From: Planctomycetaceae bacterium
Lineage (GTDB): Bacteria > Planctomycetota > Planctomycetia > Pirellulales > Lacipirellulaceae
Length of the DNA stretch: 64,000 nucleotides
NCBI GenBank assembly: GCA_002702655.1
Contig: PABB01000017.1
Span: forward strand, 62,001-126,000
Direction of reading: 5' to 3'
The translations under genes and the position numbers were made by a program. The notes under the pieces are model-generated. The model was not told where the DNA came from and ran no database searches. It worked only from the letters and a program-made list of their open reading frames with translations. Below, piece after piece: positions 1 through 8,652 of this stretch (positions within the stretch are counted from its first letter, which is position 1; the number at the start of each line of letters is the position of its first letter).

Positions 1-3000
1 GCCGTAGCGACGCAGCAGTTGCTCGGCGAGCGCCGTCTGCCTTTGCGTGGCGTTGGCGACTTGCTCGTCTCCGTACCCGAGCAGGGACCAGCGGCCTTCG
101 CTGCCGGGAATTGCCGCGGTGCGTCGCGAGCGGAAGCGGCGTCGCGGGTCGCGTCCGCGCCGCTGTCGGCGGTCGCCGCGATTGGAGCTAGCCGAACCGC
201 GTAGTCGCGACCGCAGTGGCGCCAGCGTGTCGTTCGTCACGACGCCCGCCCACACCAGTTGCCACAGGGCGTCGAGTACGTCGTGCTGAAAGCCGCCAAC
301 CGCGCGAGCCAACTCGTCAAAGAACTGGGCGCCATGGCCGCGCAATGCATCGACAATCCGCTCGGCCAGCGCGCCTTCGACTTCCGCGGGCCACGGGGCC
401 AGCAGCGGAAAACTGTCCGCCAGATACAACGACACGCGGCCGTCATTCGGGCCAGAGGCTTCAATGCCCCGCCAGACGATTTCGCCAGCAGCGCACAACT
501 CGTCCAGATCGCCCGGTAAATAGTCAACCACCCGCGCCGGCAGGATGGCCGCATCGAGCGCCGAGGCTGCCAGCGGGGCGCCCTGCAGCTGTTCGATGGC
601 ATCCAGCAACCCGTCCAACCCCCGACGCGGCTTGTCGAGTTGCTGCCACACGGGCAGAAAACGCGCGAGCAATTCCGGCGGAACGGGCTCCACCTGCTTG
701 CGCAACCGAGCGAGCGACAGCCGCTTGATCCGCCGCAGCACGCCTGCGTCGACCCATTCCTGTCCGACGCTGCCGGGAAGGAATTCGCCCACGAGCACGC
801 GGCCTTGCTCGGCGAGTTTGGCGAGTACGCCGCGGATCGTCGCCTCGCCCAGTCCCAATCGCGTTGCGACATCGATCACCCTGAATGGGCCGCGAGTCCG
901 TGCGAATCGCGACACAAGATCGGCCAGCGGCGCGTCGCCCGTTTCCAGAAACGCTTCGGGCAATCCTGGCGGGGGCTGCACGCCCAGAGCGTCGCGCAGC
1001 CGGGCGGCGTCCTCCGCGGCCGCCAGTCGCTGTTCGCCGCCGATGCGGACGCGAATAATGCGGCGAGCAGCCAGCAATTCATCGAGCCACTCGCTGACGC
1101 GGCCGGCGGCTGCCTCGTCTGGTTGTGAACGCTGCTTCAATTCCACCTCGGTCAGATCGCCGAGGTGCAAGAGCAGGTCATGCACGGCATCGGGGTCGGC
1201 AACACGGGGGTCGTCGATCCGCTGCAACTCGCGCGTCACTTGATCGATCGCGTCGGCATCGAGCAGTTCGCGGTAGTCGGCGGCCCCCAACAACTCGCGC
1301 AATTGGGCATGATCGAGCGCCAACGCCTGCGCCCGCCGCTCGGCCAGCGGGGCGTCTCCCTCATAGAGAAAGTTGCCGGTGTAGTTGAACAGCAGCGACG
1401 CCGCGAACGGCGACGGCGAGTCGGTTTCGACGGCGTGTATGCGGACGCGCTGCGCGGCGATATCGGACAGCACCTGCCGCAGCCCCGGCACGTCGAACAC
1501 GTCGCGCAAGCACTCGCGGTAAGTTTCCAGCAGGATTGGGAATCGCTCGTAACGCGACGCCACGGCCAGCAGGTCGGCGCTCTTGCGGCGCTGCAGCCAC
1601 AGCGGCGTGCGCCGATTGGGTTGCCGCCGCGGCAACAGCAACGCTCGCGCGGCATTCTCCCGAAAGTGCGAAGCAAACAACGCCGTGCTGCCCAGGTGTC
1701 GCACGACCAGATCTTCCACCTCATCGGCGCCCGGCAGCAGCGTGTCGACGCCCGGCAGCGGCTCGCTCTCGGGCAGGCGGAACACGAGGCCGTCGTCGGA
1801 CCACATCAAGTCGATTTCCAGGCCCTGCTCGGCCCGCAACCGCTCGGCCACGGCGAGCGCCCAGGGGGCATGCACCCGGGCGCCGAACGGCGAGAGGACG
1901 ACCACGCGCCAATCGCCGATTTCGTCCAGGAACGTTTCCACCACAATCGTGCGATCGCTCGGAGGCTCGCCGGTGGCGGCGGTCTGCTCGTCGACGTATT
2001 GCAGGAGATTGCTGATCGCCCGTTGGTCGAGACCCGCGTCCTTGCGCAGCGCGCGAACCGCTGCCGCGCGGTCGCCGCGGGCCAACTGCCGAGTGAGTTC
2101 GCCGACGGCGCGGCCGAAATCGAGCGGCCGCCCGGGACCGTCGCCCCGCCAAAAGGGCATCTTGCCCGGTTCGCCCGGCGCCGGGACCACGATGACGCGA
2201 TCGCGGGTGATCTCCTGCACCCGCCATGACGAGGCGCCCAGCAGAAACACCTCGCCCGCGCGGGTCTCGAACACCATTTCCTCGTCGAGCTCGCCGACCC
2301 GCAGGCCGGTGGCGCCCGGCTCGGCGGCGAGGAAGACTCCGTACAAGCCGCGGTCGGGGATCGTGCCGGCGTTGAGCACGGCGATCCGCTGCGACGTCTT
2401 CCGCGGCCCAATCGTCCCGCCCAGGCGATCCCAATTGATTCGCGGCCGCAGCTCCGAAAACTCGTCACTGGGGTAGCGCCCCGAGAGCAGATCGAGCACG
2501 CCGTCGAACAGCGAGCGCGGCAAATCGGCAAACGGGGCCGCACCGCGGACCGCGGCGTAAAGTTCGTCGACGGCCAGTGTCTCCATCGCGGCCATGGCGA
2601 CGATTTGTTGGGCAAGCACGTCCAGTGGATTGCGCGGGTAGCGAGTCGACTCCACGTGCCCGGCGCGCATCCGCCGGGTGGCCGCGGCACAAGCGAGTAG
2701 GTCGCCGCGGTACTTGGGGAAGATGACACCCTTCGACGGGGCGCCAATGTGGTGCCCCGCGCGGCCGATGCGCTGCATCCCGGCGGCAACCGACGGAGGC
2801 GCTTCGATTTGCACGACCAAGTCGACCGCCCCCATGTCGATGCCCAACTCCAGCGAACTGGTGGCGACAATGGCGGGCAACTGGCCGCGCTTCAGCCGAT
2901 CCTCGATCGCCACGCGCTGCGGGCGAGCGATCGAGCCATGGTGGGCCATCGCAATCTCTTCGTCGGCCAGCTCGTTGATGGCGGCCGCGAGCCGTTCGGC

Positions 3001-4071
3001 CAGCCGGCGACTGTTGACGAAGATCATCGTCGAGCGGTGGGAGCGAATCAGCTCAACCAGTCGCGGATGAATCGCCGGCCAGATCGACGGCGGCTGCGGT
3101 GGCCCGGCGGTGGGCCCCGGCGTGATCTCCTGCACCTGCGCCAGATTGGCCATGTCGTCCACTGGCACGGCCACGGTCAACTCAAGTCGCTTCGGCTCGC
3201 TGGCGTCGATGATTTGCACCGGCCGCGCCGCGGGAGCTTGCTCGGGATCGGCCGTCGCTTCGGCGCCGCCCAGCAGGCGGGCGATTTCTTCCAGCGGCCG
3301 CTGCGTGGCGGACAGGCCAATCCGTTGCAGCGGCGGAGCGTCAGCACGGGACTGTCGACGCAGCCGTTCGAGCCGCTCCAACGTGAGGAACAGATGCGTG
3401 CCGCGTTTGGTTGCCGCGACCGCGTGGATTTCGTCGACGATCACCGCATCGACCGACGCCAGTACGTCGCGCGACTTGGCGGTAAGCATCAAGTACAGCG
3501 ACTCGGGCGTCGTGATGAGAATATCGGGCGGTTCGCGGTTGATCTCGCGCCGGTCAGTTGCCGACGTGTCGCCGGAGCGAACCGCCACGCGGGGCAGGCG
3601 ATGATCCACGCCCAAGCGATCGGCGGTCGCATGAATCCCCGCCAGCGGCGCCCGCAGGTTGCGATCGACATCGACCGCCAGTGCCTTCAGCGGCGAAACG
3701 TAGACGACCTTCACGCCGCGCGCTTGCGTGCCACGGCTCTGTGAGCCGTGCCGCGGCGACCCACCGTTCGCTGGTTCACACGGCTCGCAGAGCCGTGGCA
3801 CGCGGGATGGGGATGGAGATCTTGCTCCCGCTTCATACCGCTCCCCATCGAGGGGAGGGGAGATGCGTGGAAACATCAACCGATCAATCGCCGCCAGAAA
3901 GGCCGCCAGCGTCTTTCCCGAACCGGTGGGCGCCAGCAGCAGCCCGCTCTGCCCGTTGGCGAGCACGGGCCACGCCGCTTGCTGGATGCCCGTAGGGCGT
4001 TCGAACGACTCGCCGAACCAAGTTCGCGTGCAAGGGTGGAACGTGTCCATCCCAGGCGGCGCGGCGGTCAT
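1..4071 (-). CDS. lhr: Lhr-type ATP-dependent helicase (partial, C-terminus off window)
   Basis: Open frame of 1357 codons from an ATG at 4071 that runs off the left edge. It is a superfamily 2 DNA/RNA helicase of the large Lhr family, linked to DNA repair. The translation shows Walker A PTGSGKT (K about residue 53), a DEIH box (about 213), a SATQ motif, NSRR and a motif VI QRIGRAGH. A winged-helix/Lhr-core region follows, and the left end contains GRWSLL, typical of the long Lhr C-terminus. Family proteins are about 1400-1500 aa, so roughly 100 residues are missing beyond the edge. Residues about 73-117, between the Walker A helix and VYVSPLKALA, are a low-complexity in-frame insertion encoded by palindromic repeats (3726-3857). 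A second Met at codon 8 is an alternative start. Family assignment is firm; the cellular role is inferred. Confidence 0.93.
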   Translation of the reverse strand, partial: MTAAPPGMDTFHPCTRTWFGESFERPTGIQQAAWPVLANGQSGLLLAPTGSGKTLAAFLAAIDRLMFPRISPPLDGERYEAGARSPSPSRVPRLCEPCEPANGGSPRHGSQSRGTQARGVKVVYVSPLKALAVDVDRNLRAPLAGIHATADRLGVDHRLPRVAVRSGDTSATDRREINREPPDILITTPESLYLMLTAKSRDVLASVDAVIVDEIHAVAATKRGTHLFLTLERLERLRRQSRADAPPLQRIGLSATQRPLEEIARLLGGAEATADPEQAPAARPVQIIDASEPKRLELTVAVPVDDMANLAQVQEITPGPTAGPPQPPSIWPAIHPRLVELIRSHRSTMIFVNSRRLAERLAAAINELADEEIAMAHHGSIARPQRVAIEDRLKRGQLPAIVATSSLELGIDMGAVDLVVQIEAPPSVAAGMQRIGRAGHHIGAPSKGVIFPKYRGDLLACAAATRRMRAGHVESTRYPRNPLDVLAQQIVAMAAMETLAVDELYAAVRGAAPFADLPRSLFDGVLDLLSGRYPSDEFSELRPRINWDRLGGTIGPRKTSQRIAVLNAGTIPDRGLYGVFLAAEPGATGLRVGELDEEMVFETRAGEVFLLGASSWRVQEITRDRVIVVPAPGEPGKMPFWRGDGPGRPLDFGRAVGELTRQLARGDRAAAVRALRKDAGLDQRAISNLLQYVDEQTAATGEPPSDRTIVVETFLDEIGDWRVVVLSPFGARVHAPWALAVAERLRAEQGLEIDLMWSDDGLVFRLPESEPLPGVDTLLPGADEVEDLVVRHLGSTALFASHFRENAARALLLPRRQPNRRTPLWLQRRKSADLLAVASRYERFPILLETYRECLRDVFDVPGLRQVLSDIAAQRVRIHAVETDSPSPFAASLLFNYTGNFLYEGDAPLAERRAQALALDHAQLRELLGAADYRELLDADAIDQVTRELQRIDDPRVADPDAVHDLLLHLGDLTEVELKQRSQPDEAAAGRVSEWLDELLAARRIIRVRIGGEQRLAAAEDAARLRDALGVQPPPGLPEAFLETGDAPLADLVSRFARTRGPFRVIDVATRLGLGEATIRGVLAKLAEQGRVLVGEFLPGSVGQEWVDAGVLRRIKRLSLARLRKQVEPVPPELLARFLPVWQQLDKPRRGLDGLLDAIEQLQGAPLAASALDAAILPARVVDYLPGDLDELCAAGEIVWRGIEASGPNDGRVSLYLADSFPLLAPWPAEVEGALAERIVDALRGHGAQFFDELARAVGGFQHDVLDALWQLVWAGVVTNDTLAPLRSRLRGSASSNRGDRRQRRGRDPRRRFRSRRTAAIPGSEGRWSLLGYGDEQVANATQRQTALAEQLLRRYG
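3726..3803. repeat. REP-like palindromic element, copy A, inside lhr
   Basis: Two hairpin units face each other: CACGGCTC-tgt-GAGCCGTG (3732-3750) and CACGGCTC-gca-GAGCCGTG (3779-3797), flanked by GCGTGC and GCACGC. The layout resembles a bacterial interspersed mosaic element. Related copies lie at 53765-53846 and 62004-62082. This copy is translated in frame within the helicase. A second short palindrome, CTCCCC-atcga-GGGGAG (3841-3857), sits next to it and is also translated. Confidence 0.85.
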
Positions 4072-4175
4072 AGCGAGTTGTGACGGCACGGCGGCAGCGC
4101 TGCAGACATGTTGAGCGGGCGGACAAATGTGCAGAGCAGATTATACCGCCGCGGCGAACAGGCGTTCAGTACCCG

Positions 4176-5612
4176 CTAGCCCTTGATTTCCTCGTACGCT
4201 TCGAGTGCCGCGTTGCGGGCCTCGCTGTGGTCCACCAAGCGGTCCGGGTAATCGTTGTCCAACGCCACATTCGCCTGGCGAAGCGTGTCCTCGTCGGCAT
4301 TCCACGGCTCGTACAGATCGTTGCCATCGAGCTTGGACAATTCGGGGACCCAACGGCGGATGAAGTCGCCCTGGGGGTCAAACTTCGACGCTTGGCTCGT
4401 GGGATTGAAGATCCGGAAATAGGGCGCCGCGTCGGCGCCGCAGCCTGCCGTCCACTGCCATCCCAGCGTGTTGTTGGCCAAGTCGGCGTCGACCAGCGTG
4501 TCCCAGAACCAGCGTGCCCCCTCCTGCCAGGGAATCAGCAGGTCCTTCGTGAGAAACGATGCCACGACCATCCGTGCGCGATTGGCCATGAATCCGGTGG
4601 TCCACAGCCCTCGCATCGCCGCGTCGACGATGGGATAGCCGGTTTGCCCGCGCTGCCACGCCTGCAGCCGTTTGCGGCTGGTCGACCAGGGAAAGTCTTC
4701 GAACTTCTCGCGGAGCGGCTGCTCGGTGGTGTGGGGAAAGTGGAACAGCAGGTGATGGGCGAACTCCCGCCAGCCGACCTCGCTCAGAAAGTGGTCGCCT
4801 CCTTTGTGCAACTCGTTCTTGCCATCCATGGCTTCCTGGGTGGCCTGCCAGATTTGCCGCGGACTGATTTCGCCGAAATGCAGATGCGGCGACAGCTTCG
4901 AGTATCCCTCGATGTCGATGCGATTGCGATCTTCCTTGTAGTCCTTCAGTCGTTCCTTGAGGAACCTGCGCAGGCGCTTCTCCGCAGCCGGCGCCCCGAC
5001 GTCCCATTCGTCGTAGAACGCCCGATCCCAGCGGATCTTCGGCAGCAACCCCAGTTGCTTCAGCGGCGTGCTCTCCGGCCACGTGTCGGGGCCGGCGATC
5101 TTCCGGAAGCCTTTGCCGGGTTCGCGGTCCGTTTCGGCGGCCAAGCAACGCTTCCAGAACGGCGTGAAAACTGTGTAGGGATCCTCCTGCTTGGTTTCGA
5201 TCGTCCACGGCTCGTGCAGCAGGCTGCCGTTGAAGCTCTCGACATGCACGCCCGAGTCGGCAAGCTGAGTCTTGATTTGCTTGTCGCGTCTGATCACCAC
5301 CGGCTCGTAGCGACGGCACCACATCACCGCGTCAGCGTCAGTTTCTTCGATGAGCTGTTGGAGCGTCGCCAGCGACTCGCCCTGACGGAGGATCAGCCGG
5401 GCCCCGCAACTTTCCAACTGCTGCTGCAAGCTCTCCAACGAATGATGCAGCCACCAGCGGCTCGCCCCGCCGGGTTCCCACGGGGCTTCCTCCTCGGGCG
5501 CCCAAATGAACACAGGCACGACGGGCCCGCGCTCGGCTGCCGCAATCAGCGCCGGCTGGTCGGTGATGCGCAGGTCGTTACGAAACCAGACGATGGTGGG
5601 GCGAGTGGTCAT
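4176..5612 (-). CDS. phrB: Deoxyribodipyrimidine photolyase / cryptochrome family
   Basis: A 478-aa protein, the normal length for class I photolyases, which use FAD and blue light to split UV-induced pyrimidine dimers. The N-terminal alpha/beta antenna domain begins TIVWFRNDLRITDQPAL. The C-terminal helical FAD domain contains VGWREFAHHLL, the conserved YPIVDAAMRGLW and MANRARMVVASFLTKDL segments, and WQWTAGCGADAAPYFRIFNP near residues 385-410. All hallmark blocks are intact. The start overlaps the stop of the upstream DUF3253 gene by 4 bases (ATGA), so the two are probably co-transcribed. A CPD photolyase is most likely; a DASH or (6-4) type cannot be excluded by eye. Confidence 0.95.
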   Translation of the reverse strand: MTTRPTIVWFRNDLRITDQPALIAAAERGPVVPVFIWAPEEEAPWEPGGASRWWLHHSLESLQQQLESCGARLILRQGESLATLQQLIEETDADAVMWCRRYEPVVIRRDKQIKTQLADSGVHVESFNGSLLHEPWTIETKQEDPYTVFTPFWKRCLAAETDREPGKGFRKIAGPDTWPESTPLKQLGLLPKIRWDRAFYDEWDVGAPAAEKRLRRFLKERLKDYKEDRNRIDIEGYSKLSPHLHFGEISPRQIWQATQEAMDGKNELHKGGDHFLSEVGWREFAHHLLFHFPHTTEQPLREKFEDFPWSTSRKRLQAWQRGQTGYPIVDAAMRGLWTTGFMANRARMVVASFLTKDLLIPWQEGARWFWDTLVDADLANNTLGWQWTAGCGADAAPYFRIFNPTSQASKFDPQGDFIRRWVPELSKLDGNDLYEPWNADEDTLRQANVALDNDYPDRLVDHSEARNAALEAYEEIKG

Positions 5613-5926
5613 GGATCAGGCTTCTCGTCCTGTGAGTTCTGCTGCTGCGATTTGCCGGACGCCAGGGCCAGGCGAATCGGGCCGCGAGCATCCGCCACGT
5701 CGACAGTGCGGTCCCCTTGCTGCACGACGATTGTACCTGCGGCGGCGAGCTGTCCCGCGGCCTCTCGCACGATTGGCAAAAGCGGTCGCCACGCGTCGGG
5801 TCGCACTCGCCGTGCCGCTTCCGAGGGGCAAATTGTCTTGTCGGGGCCGCGAGCGGCGAGCAACTGCATGATCGCCGTCCGCACATCGCGATTCGACCCG
5901 CGAGTGTCATTGTTCTGCGCGGCCAT
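5609..5926 (-). CDS. DUF3253 family protein
   Basis: A 105-aa protein with the DUF3253 signature: ARGPDKTICPSEAARRV followed by WRPLLPIVREAA and, at the end, ARGPIRLAL. The fold is expected to be a small winged helix; no biochemical role is established to my knowledge. It overlaps phrB by 4 bases and lies upstream of it in the same direction, so it should be the first gene of a two-gene operon. DUF3253 genes often accompany photolyases or SDR genes in bacteria, which fits this locus. The last 20 residues are polar and poorly conserved in appearance. The divergent SDR gene starts 107 bases away; the space between is the shared promoter region. Confidence 0.85.
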   Translation of the reverse strand: MAAQNNDTRGSNRDVRTAIMQLLAARGPDKTICPSEAARRVRPDAWRPLLPIVREAAGQLAAAGTIVVQQGDRTVDVADARGPIRLALASGKSQQQNSQDEKPDP

Positions 5927-6033
5927 TGGTGATTGTCCGAGTACGAATCGCGGTTTTCCGGGAAGCGTTCCGGCATTGGGCGTCCCCTGGCCATCTATCC
6001 GCGAAATTTCACTCTCACCAACCGAAAAAATAC

Positions 6034-6804
6034 ATGCCTGCTACGGATTCGAAAAAGCGTGCTGTCGTTGTCGTCGGGGCGACCGGATCGGTTGGAGCCG
6101 AGCTTTGTCGTCAACTCTGTTCAGCCGGAAGTTCCGTGTTGGCTGCGGGTCGCGATGCCGACCGACTGGCCGCGTTAGCTGACGAGTTGGACGTTCCGAC
6201 GGCGTCAGTCGACGCTGCCCGCCCGGATTCCATCGACGAAGCCGTTCAGGCCGCGGCGGAGCAGTTCGGCGGAGTGGCGGGGGTGGCCAATTGCATCGGC
6301 TCGCTGCTACTGAGGCCCGCCCACAGCACCAGCGACGCCCAGTGGAACGAGACGCTGCAAACGAACTTGGGTTCCGCGTTTGCCGTTGTGCGGGCAGCGG
6401 CCAAGCTGATGCGCAACGATGGCGGGGCCGTGGCTCTGGTATCCTCGGCGGCAGCCCAAATCGGTCTGCCCAGTCACGAGGCGATCGCCGCGGCCAAGGC
6501 AGGCGTGGAGGGCCTGGTTCGCTCGGCAGCCGCGACCTACGCCAGCAAGGGCATCCGGGTCAATGCCGTCGCCCCGGGACTGGTCCGCTCGAACATGACC
6601 CGGGACATCTGGGGCAGTGAGCAGGCCGCCGAGAGTTCGCTGCAAATGCACGCTCTGGGCAGATTCGGCGAGCCCCGCGAAATCGCCGCCGCACTGGCGT
6701 GGCTGCTCGATCCGGAGAACAATTGGGTGACCGGGCAGGTGCTGGCCGTTGACGGCGGCCTGTCCTCGGTGTTGCCGCGGCCGACCGCTCGACCGCGCAC
6801 CTGA
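6034..6804 (+). CDS. SDR family protein lacking the catalytic tyrosine
   Basis: A 256-aa Rossmann-fold short-chain dehydrogenase/reductase-like protein, counted from the ATG at 6034; an upstream extension would run into the divergent promoter region. The cofactor loop reads GATGSVGAELCRQL (residues about 14-27), followed by NCIGS and VSSAAAQIG with the usual catalytic Ser region. The C-terminal NNWVTGQVLAVDGG is typical of the classical family. At the active site the YxxxK motif reads IxxxK (EAIAAAKAG): the Lys is kept but the Tyr is Ile. It therefore cannot use normal SDR chemistry. It may bind NAD(P) without catalysis or use another residue. It is divergent from DUF3253-phrB and likely leads a co-directional group with the next two genes. 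Confidence 0.88.
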   Translation: MPATDSKKRAVVVVGATGSVGAELCRQLCSAGSSVLAAGRDADRLAALADELDVPTASVDAARPDSIDEAVQAAAEQFGGVAGVANCIGSLLLRPAHSTSDAQWNETLQTNLGSAFAVVRAAAKLMRNDGGAVALVSSAAAQIGLPSHEAIAAAKAGVEGLVRSAAATYASKGIRVNAVAPGLVRSNMTRDIWGSEQAAESSLQMHALGRFGEPREIAAALAWLLDPENNWVTGQVLAVDGGLSSVLPRPTARPRT

Positions 6805-6829
6805 TCGCGAACCACGGCCGTCCGCCGCC

Positions 6830-7786
6830 ATGAATGCCATCGAAGCCCGCACGCCGCGCCCCTGGATGAAGCCAGTGCTTCTGGCCGCTGCAGCCTATAA
6901 CGTGCTTTGGGGAGCGTGGGCGGTCTTGGCGCCGTTGGCGATGTTCCGGCTGGCAGGTTTCGATCCGCTGCCGACCTACCCCCAGTTGTGGCAGTGCATC
7001 GGCATGATCGTCGGCGTCTACGGAGTCGGCTATGCGATCGCGGCATTCGATCCGTACCGCCACTGGCCGATTGTGTTGGTCGGCTTGCTGGGGAAGATTT
7101 TCGGTCCGATCGGATTCGCCTGGTCCGTATTTCGCGGCGACTTCCCGGCGGCGATGGGGTGGACTATTCTGACGAACGATTTGATTTGGTGGCTGCCGTT
7201 TAGCGCAATTTTGTGGCACGCTGCGCGTGCTGCGCAAATTCCAGCGGGCGCGGCGACCGCGGGCGACGCCAGCGACTTGGCACAGTTGCTCGGTCAGTAT
7301 TGCGATCAGAACGGCCGGTCGCTCGCCGAGCAGTCGCAGCAGTCGCCCGCGCTGGTGACGCTGCTGCGGCATTCGGGGTGCGTGTTCTGCCGCCAGGCCC
7401 TGAGCGACCTGCATGCAAAGCGGGCCGAGATTGAACAACAGGGAGTGACGCTCGCGCTGGTCCACATGGGCCCCAATGACGATCCGATGTTCGCGGAACA
7501 CGGTCTGGGCGATGTGCCGCGATTCAGCGATCCCGAAGGTCGGCTCTACGCGGCCCTGCAATTGGAGCAGGGAACGCTGCGACAACTCTTTGGCTGGCGA
7601 ACCTGGTGGTTGGGATTCAAGGCCTGGCTCGCGGGGCACAAGGTCGGCAAGCTCGTGGGGAACGGTTTTCAGATGCCCGGCGTCGTGCTGCTGCATCACG
7701 GCCGCGTTGTGCGGGCCTATCGGCATCAGTCCGCCGGCGAGCGGCCTGACTACGCCGACTTGGCGTGCGAGTTTCCGGCCGGCTAG
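6830..7786 (+). CDS. Membrane domain fused to AhpC/TSA-like (thioredoxin-fold) domain
   Basis: A 318-aa protein from the ATG at 6830, 25 bases after the SDR stop. Residues about 10-120 contain four hydrophobic segments (for example VLLAAAAYNVLWGAWAVLAP and PIVLVGLLGKIFGPIGFAW). Residues about 150-318 resemble the AhpC/TSA-like SelL group of peroxiredoxin-related proteins: LLRHSGCVFCRQALSDL gives a CxxC pair, followed by VTLALVHMG and a PEGRLYAALQLEQGTLRQLF segment. It is probably a membrane-tethered thiol oxidoreductase, though activity is not proven. Its position in the photolyase cluster suggests a role in light or oxidative stress. It could also be read as two ancestral genes fused, since homologues of each half exist alone. 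Confidence 0.82.
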   Translation: MNAIEARTPRPWMKPVLLAAAAYNVLWGAWAVLAPLAMFRLAGFDPLPTYPQLWQCIGMIVGVYGVGYAIAAFDPYRHWPIVLVGLLGKIFGPIGFAWSVFRGDFPAAMGWTILTNDLIWWLPFSAILWHAARAAQIPAGAATAGDASDLAQLLGQYCDQNGRSLAEQSQQSPALVTLLRHSGCVFCRQALSDLHAKRAEIEQQGVTLALVHMGPNDDPMFAEHGLGDVPRFSDPEGRLYAALQLEQGTLRQLFGWRTWWLGFKAWLAGHKVGKLVGNGFQMPGVVLLHHGRVVRAYRHQSAGERPDYADLACEFPAG

Positions 7787-7845
7787 GTGCTGAACCAGAT
7801 TGTCTGGGGACGACACAGACAGAACTCCTACTGTCGCTTGGCACG

Positions 7846-8268
7846 ATGAGCACGATCCTGCTTTCCCACTTTGCCGCGACTTGGTCCATGGTGGGCGTCA
7901 TTTGGTTTGTGCAACTGGTGCACTACCCGTTGTTGCAGCGCGTTGGCCAGGAATCTTTTGTCCAATACGAGTTGGACAACACGCGCCGCACGACCTGGGT
8001 TGTCGCGCCGCTCATGTTGGTCGAATTGGCGACAGCAGTCTTCCTGGCGATTCGGCCACCGACCGACGAGCTGGCAGCGGTTGCTTGGCTGGGCGCCGGC
8101 GCGGTCGCGGCGATCTGGCTGTCGACGGCGCTGGTGCAGGTGCCGTTGCACCGCCGCCTGTCGCACCGATTTGACAAAGTTGACGCCAGACGCCTGGTTG
8201 CGACCAATTGGTTTCGCACTTGTGCGTGGACGGGGCGAGGCGTGCTGGCTGCGTACTTGGTCGCGTAG
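7846..8268 (+). CDS. Small four-helix membrane protein
   Basis: A 140-aa protein with four predicted transmembrane helices, starting at the ATG at 7846, which removes an implausible polar N-terminal extension. Recognisable blocks are GVIWFVQLVHYPLL, RRTTWVVAPLMLVELATAVFL and QVPLHRRLSHRFD. The conserved His/Tyr/Arg pattern is reminiscent of DUF1772-like and related small membrane proteins, but I cannot assign a function. It is the third co-directional gene after the SDR and the membrane-peroxiredoxin fusion and ends the cluster. Coding character and spacing support a real gene. Confidence 0.75.
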   Translation: MSTILLSHFAATWSMVGVIWFVQLVHYPLLQRVGQESFVQYELDNTRRTTWVVAPLMLVELATAVFLAIRPPTDELAAVAWLGAGAVAAIWLSTALVQVPLHRRLSHRFDKVDARRLVATNWFRTCAWTGRGVLAAYLVA

Positions 8269-8652
8269 CGGCTCAACCAGCGTTTCGTTCTCCGAGCTGA
8301 CGTATTCCGGGGCGAAGGCGGAGACGGAGATTTGCAGCATTCCGTCTCTCGTACCCCAGCATGTCGAACGCGGTTTAGCTGACAGCAACGATTCTCCGGC
8401 TTCCAATTTCCGTCAAGAACAGCTTGCACCGCGCGTCCTGGAACGCAATGCCGAATTCGCGGGCGCGCTCAGTTGCGGCGACGCGTTCGGTGACATCCCT
8501 ATTCGCACCCACCCTTCGCAGGGACTGGCCTTGCTTATCGCGGACGACGCTTGTTCCATGGCAATAAATCCAGAGGCAGGCTCCGTCTCGGCGCCCGACG
8601 GGAGGTGCTGTTTCGGCGTCGGCGGGGCCCCGTCCAACTGCACTTCGCTGGG
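8269..8652. other. Non-coding gap, converging genes
   Basis: About 380 bases between the small membrane protein (plus strand) and the TIGR03032 gene (minus strand), which converge here. No ORF has a convincing start and composition, and I found no T-run terminator. One minus-strand stretch around 8280-8345 reads like a decayed peptide (SAFAPEYVSSENETLVEPL) but has no supporting start or extension. Confidence 0.5.

Noticed and set aside
4080-6182. 700-codon plus-strand frame over phrB and DUF3253
   Set aside because: It is antisense to two genes with complete family motifs and has no recognisable domain. High GC makes long antisense frames common here.
8269-8652. Decayed gene in the gap near 8.3 kb
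   Set aside because: A short peptide-like stretch is visible, but no start, extension or family match supports a pseudogene call.
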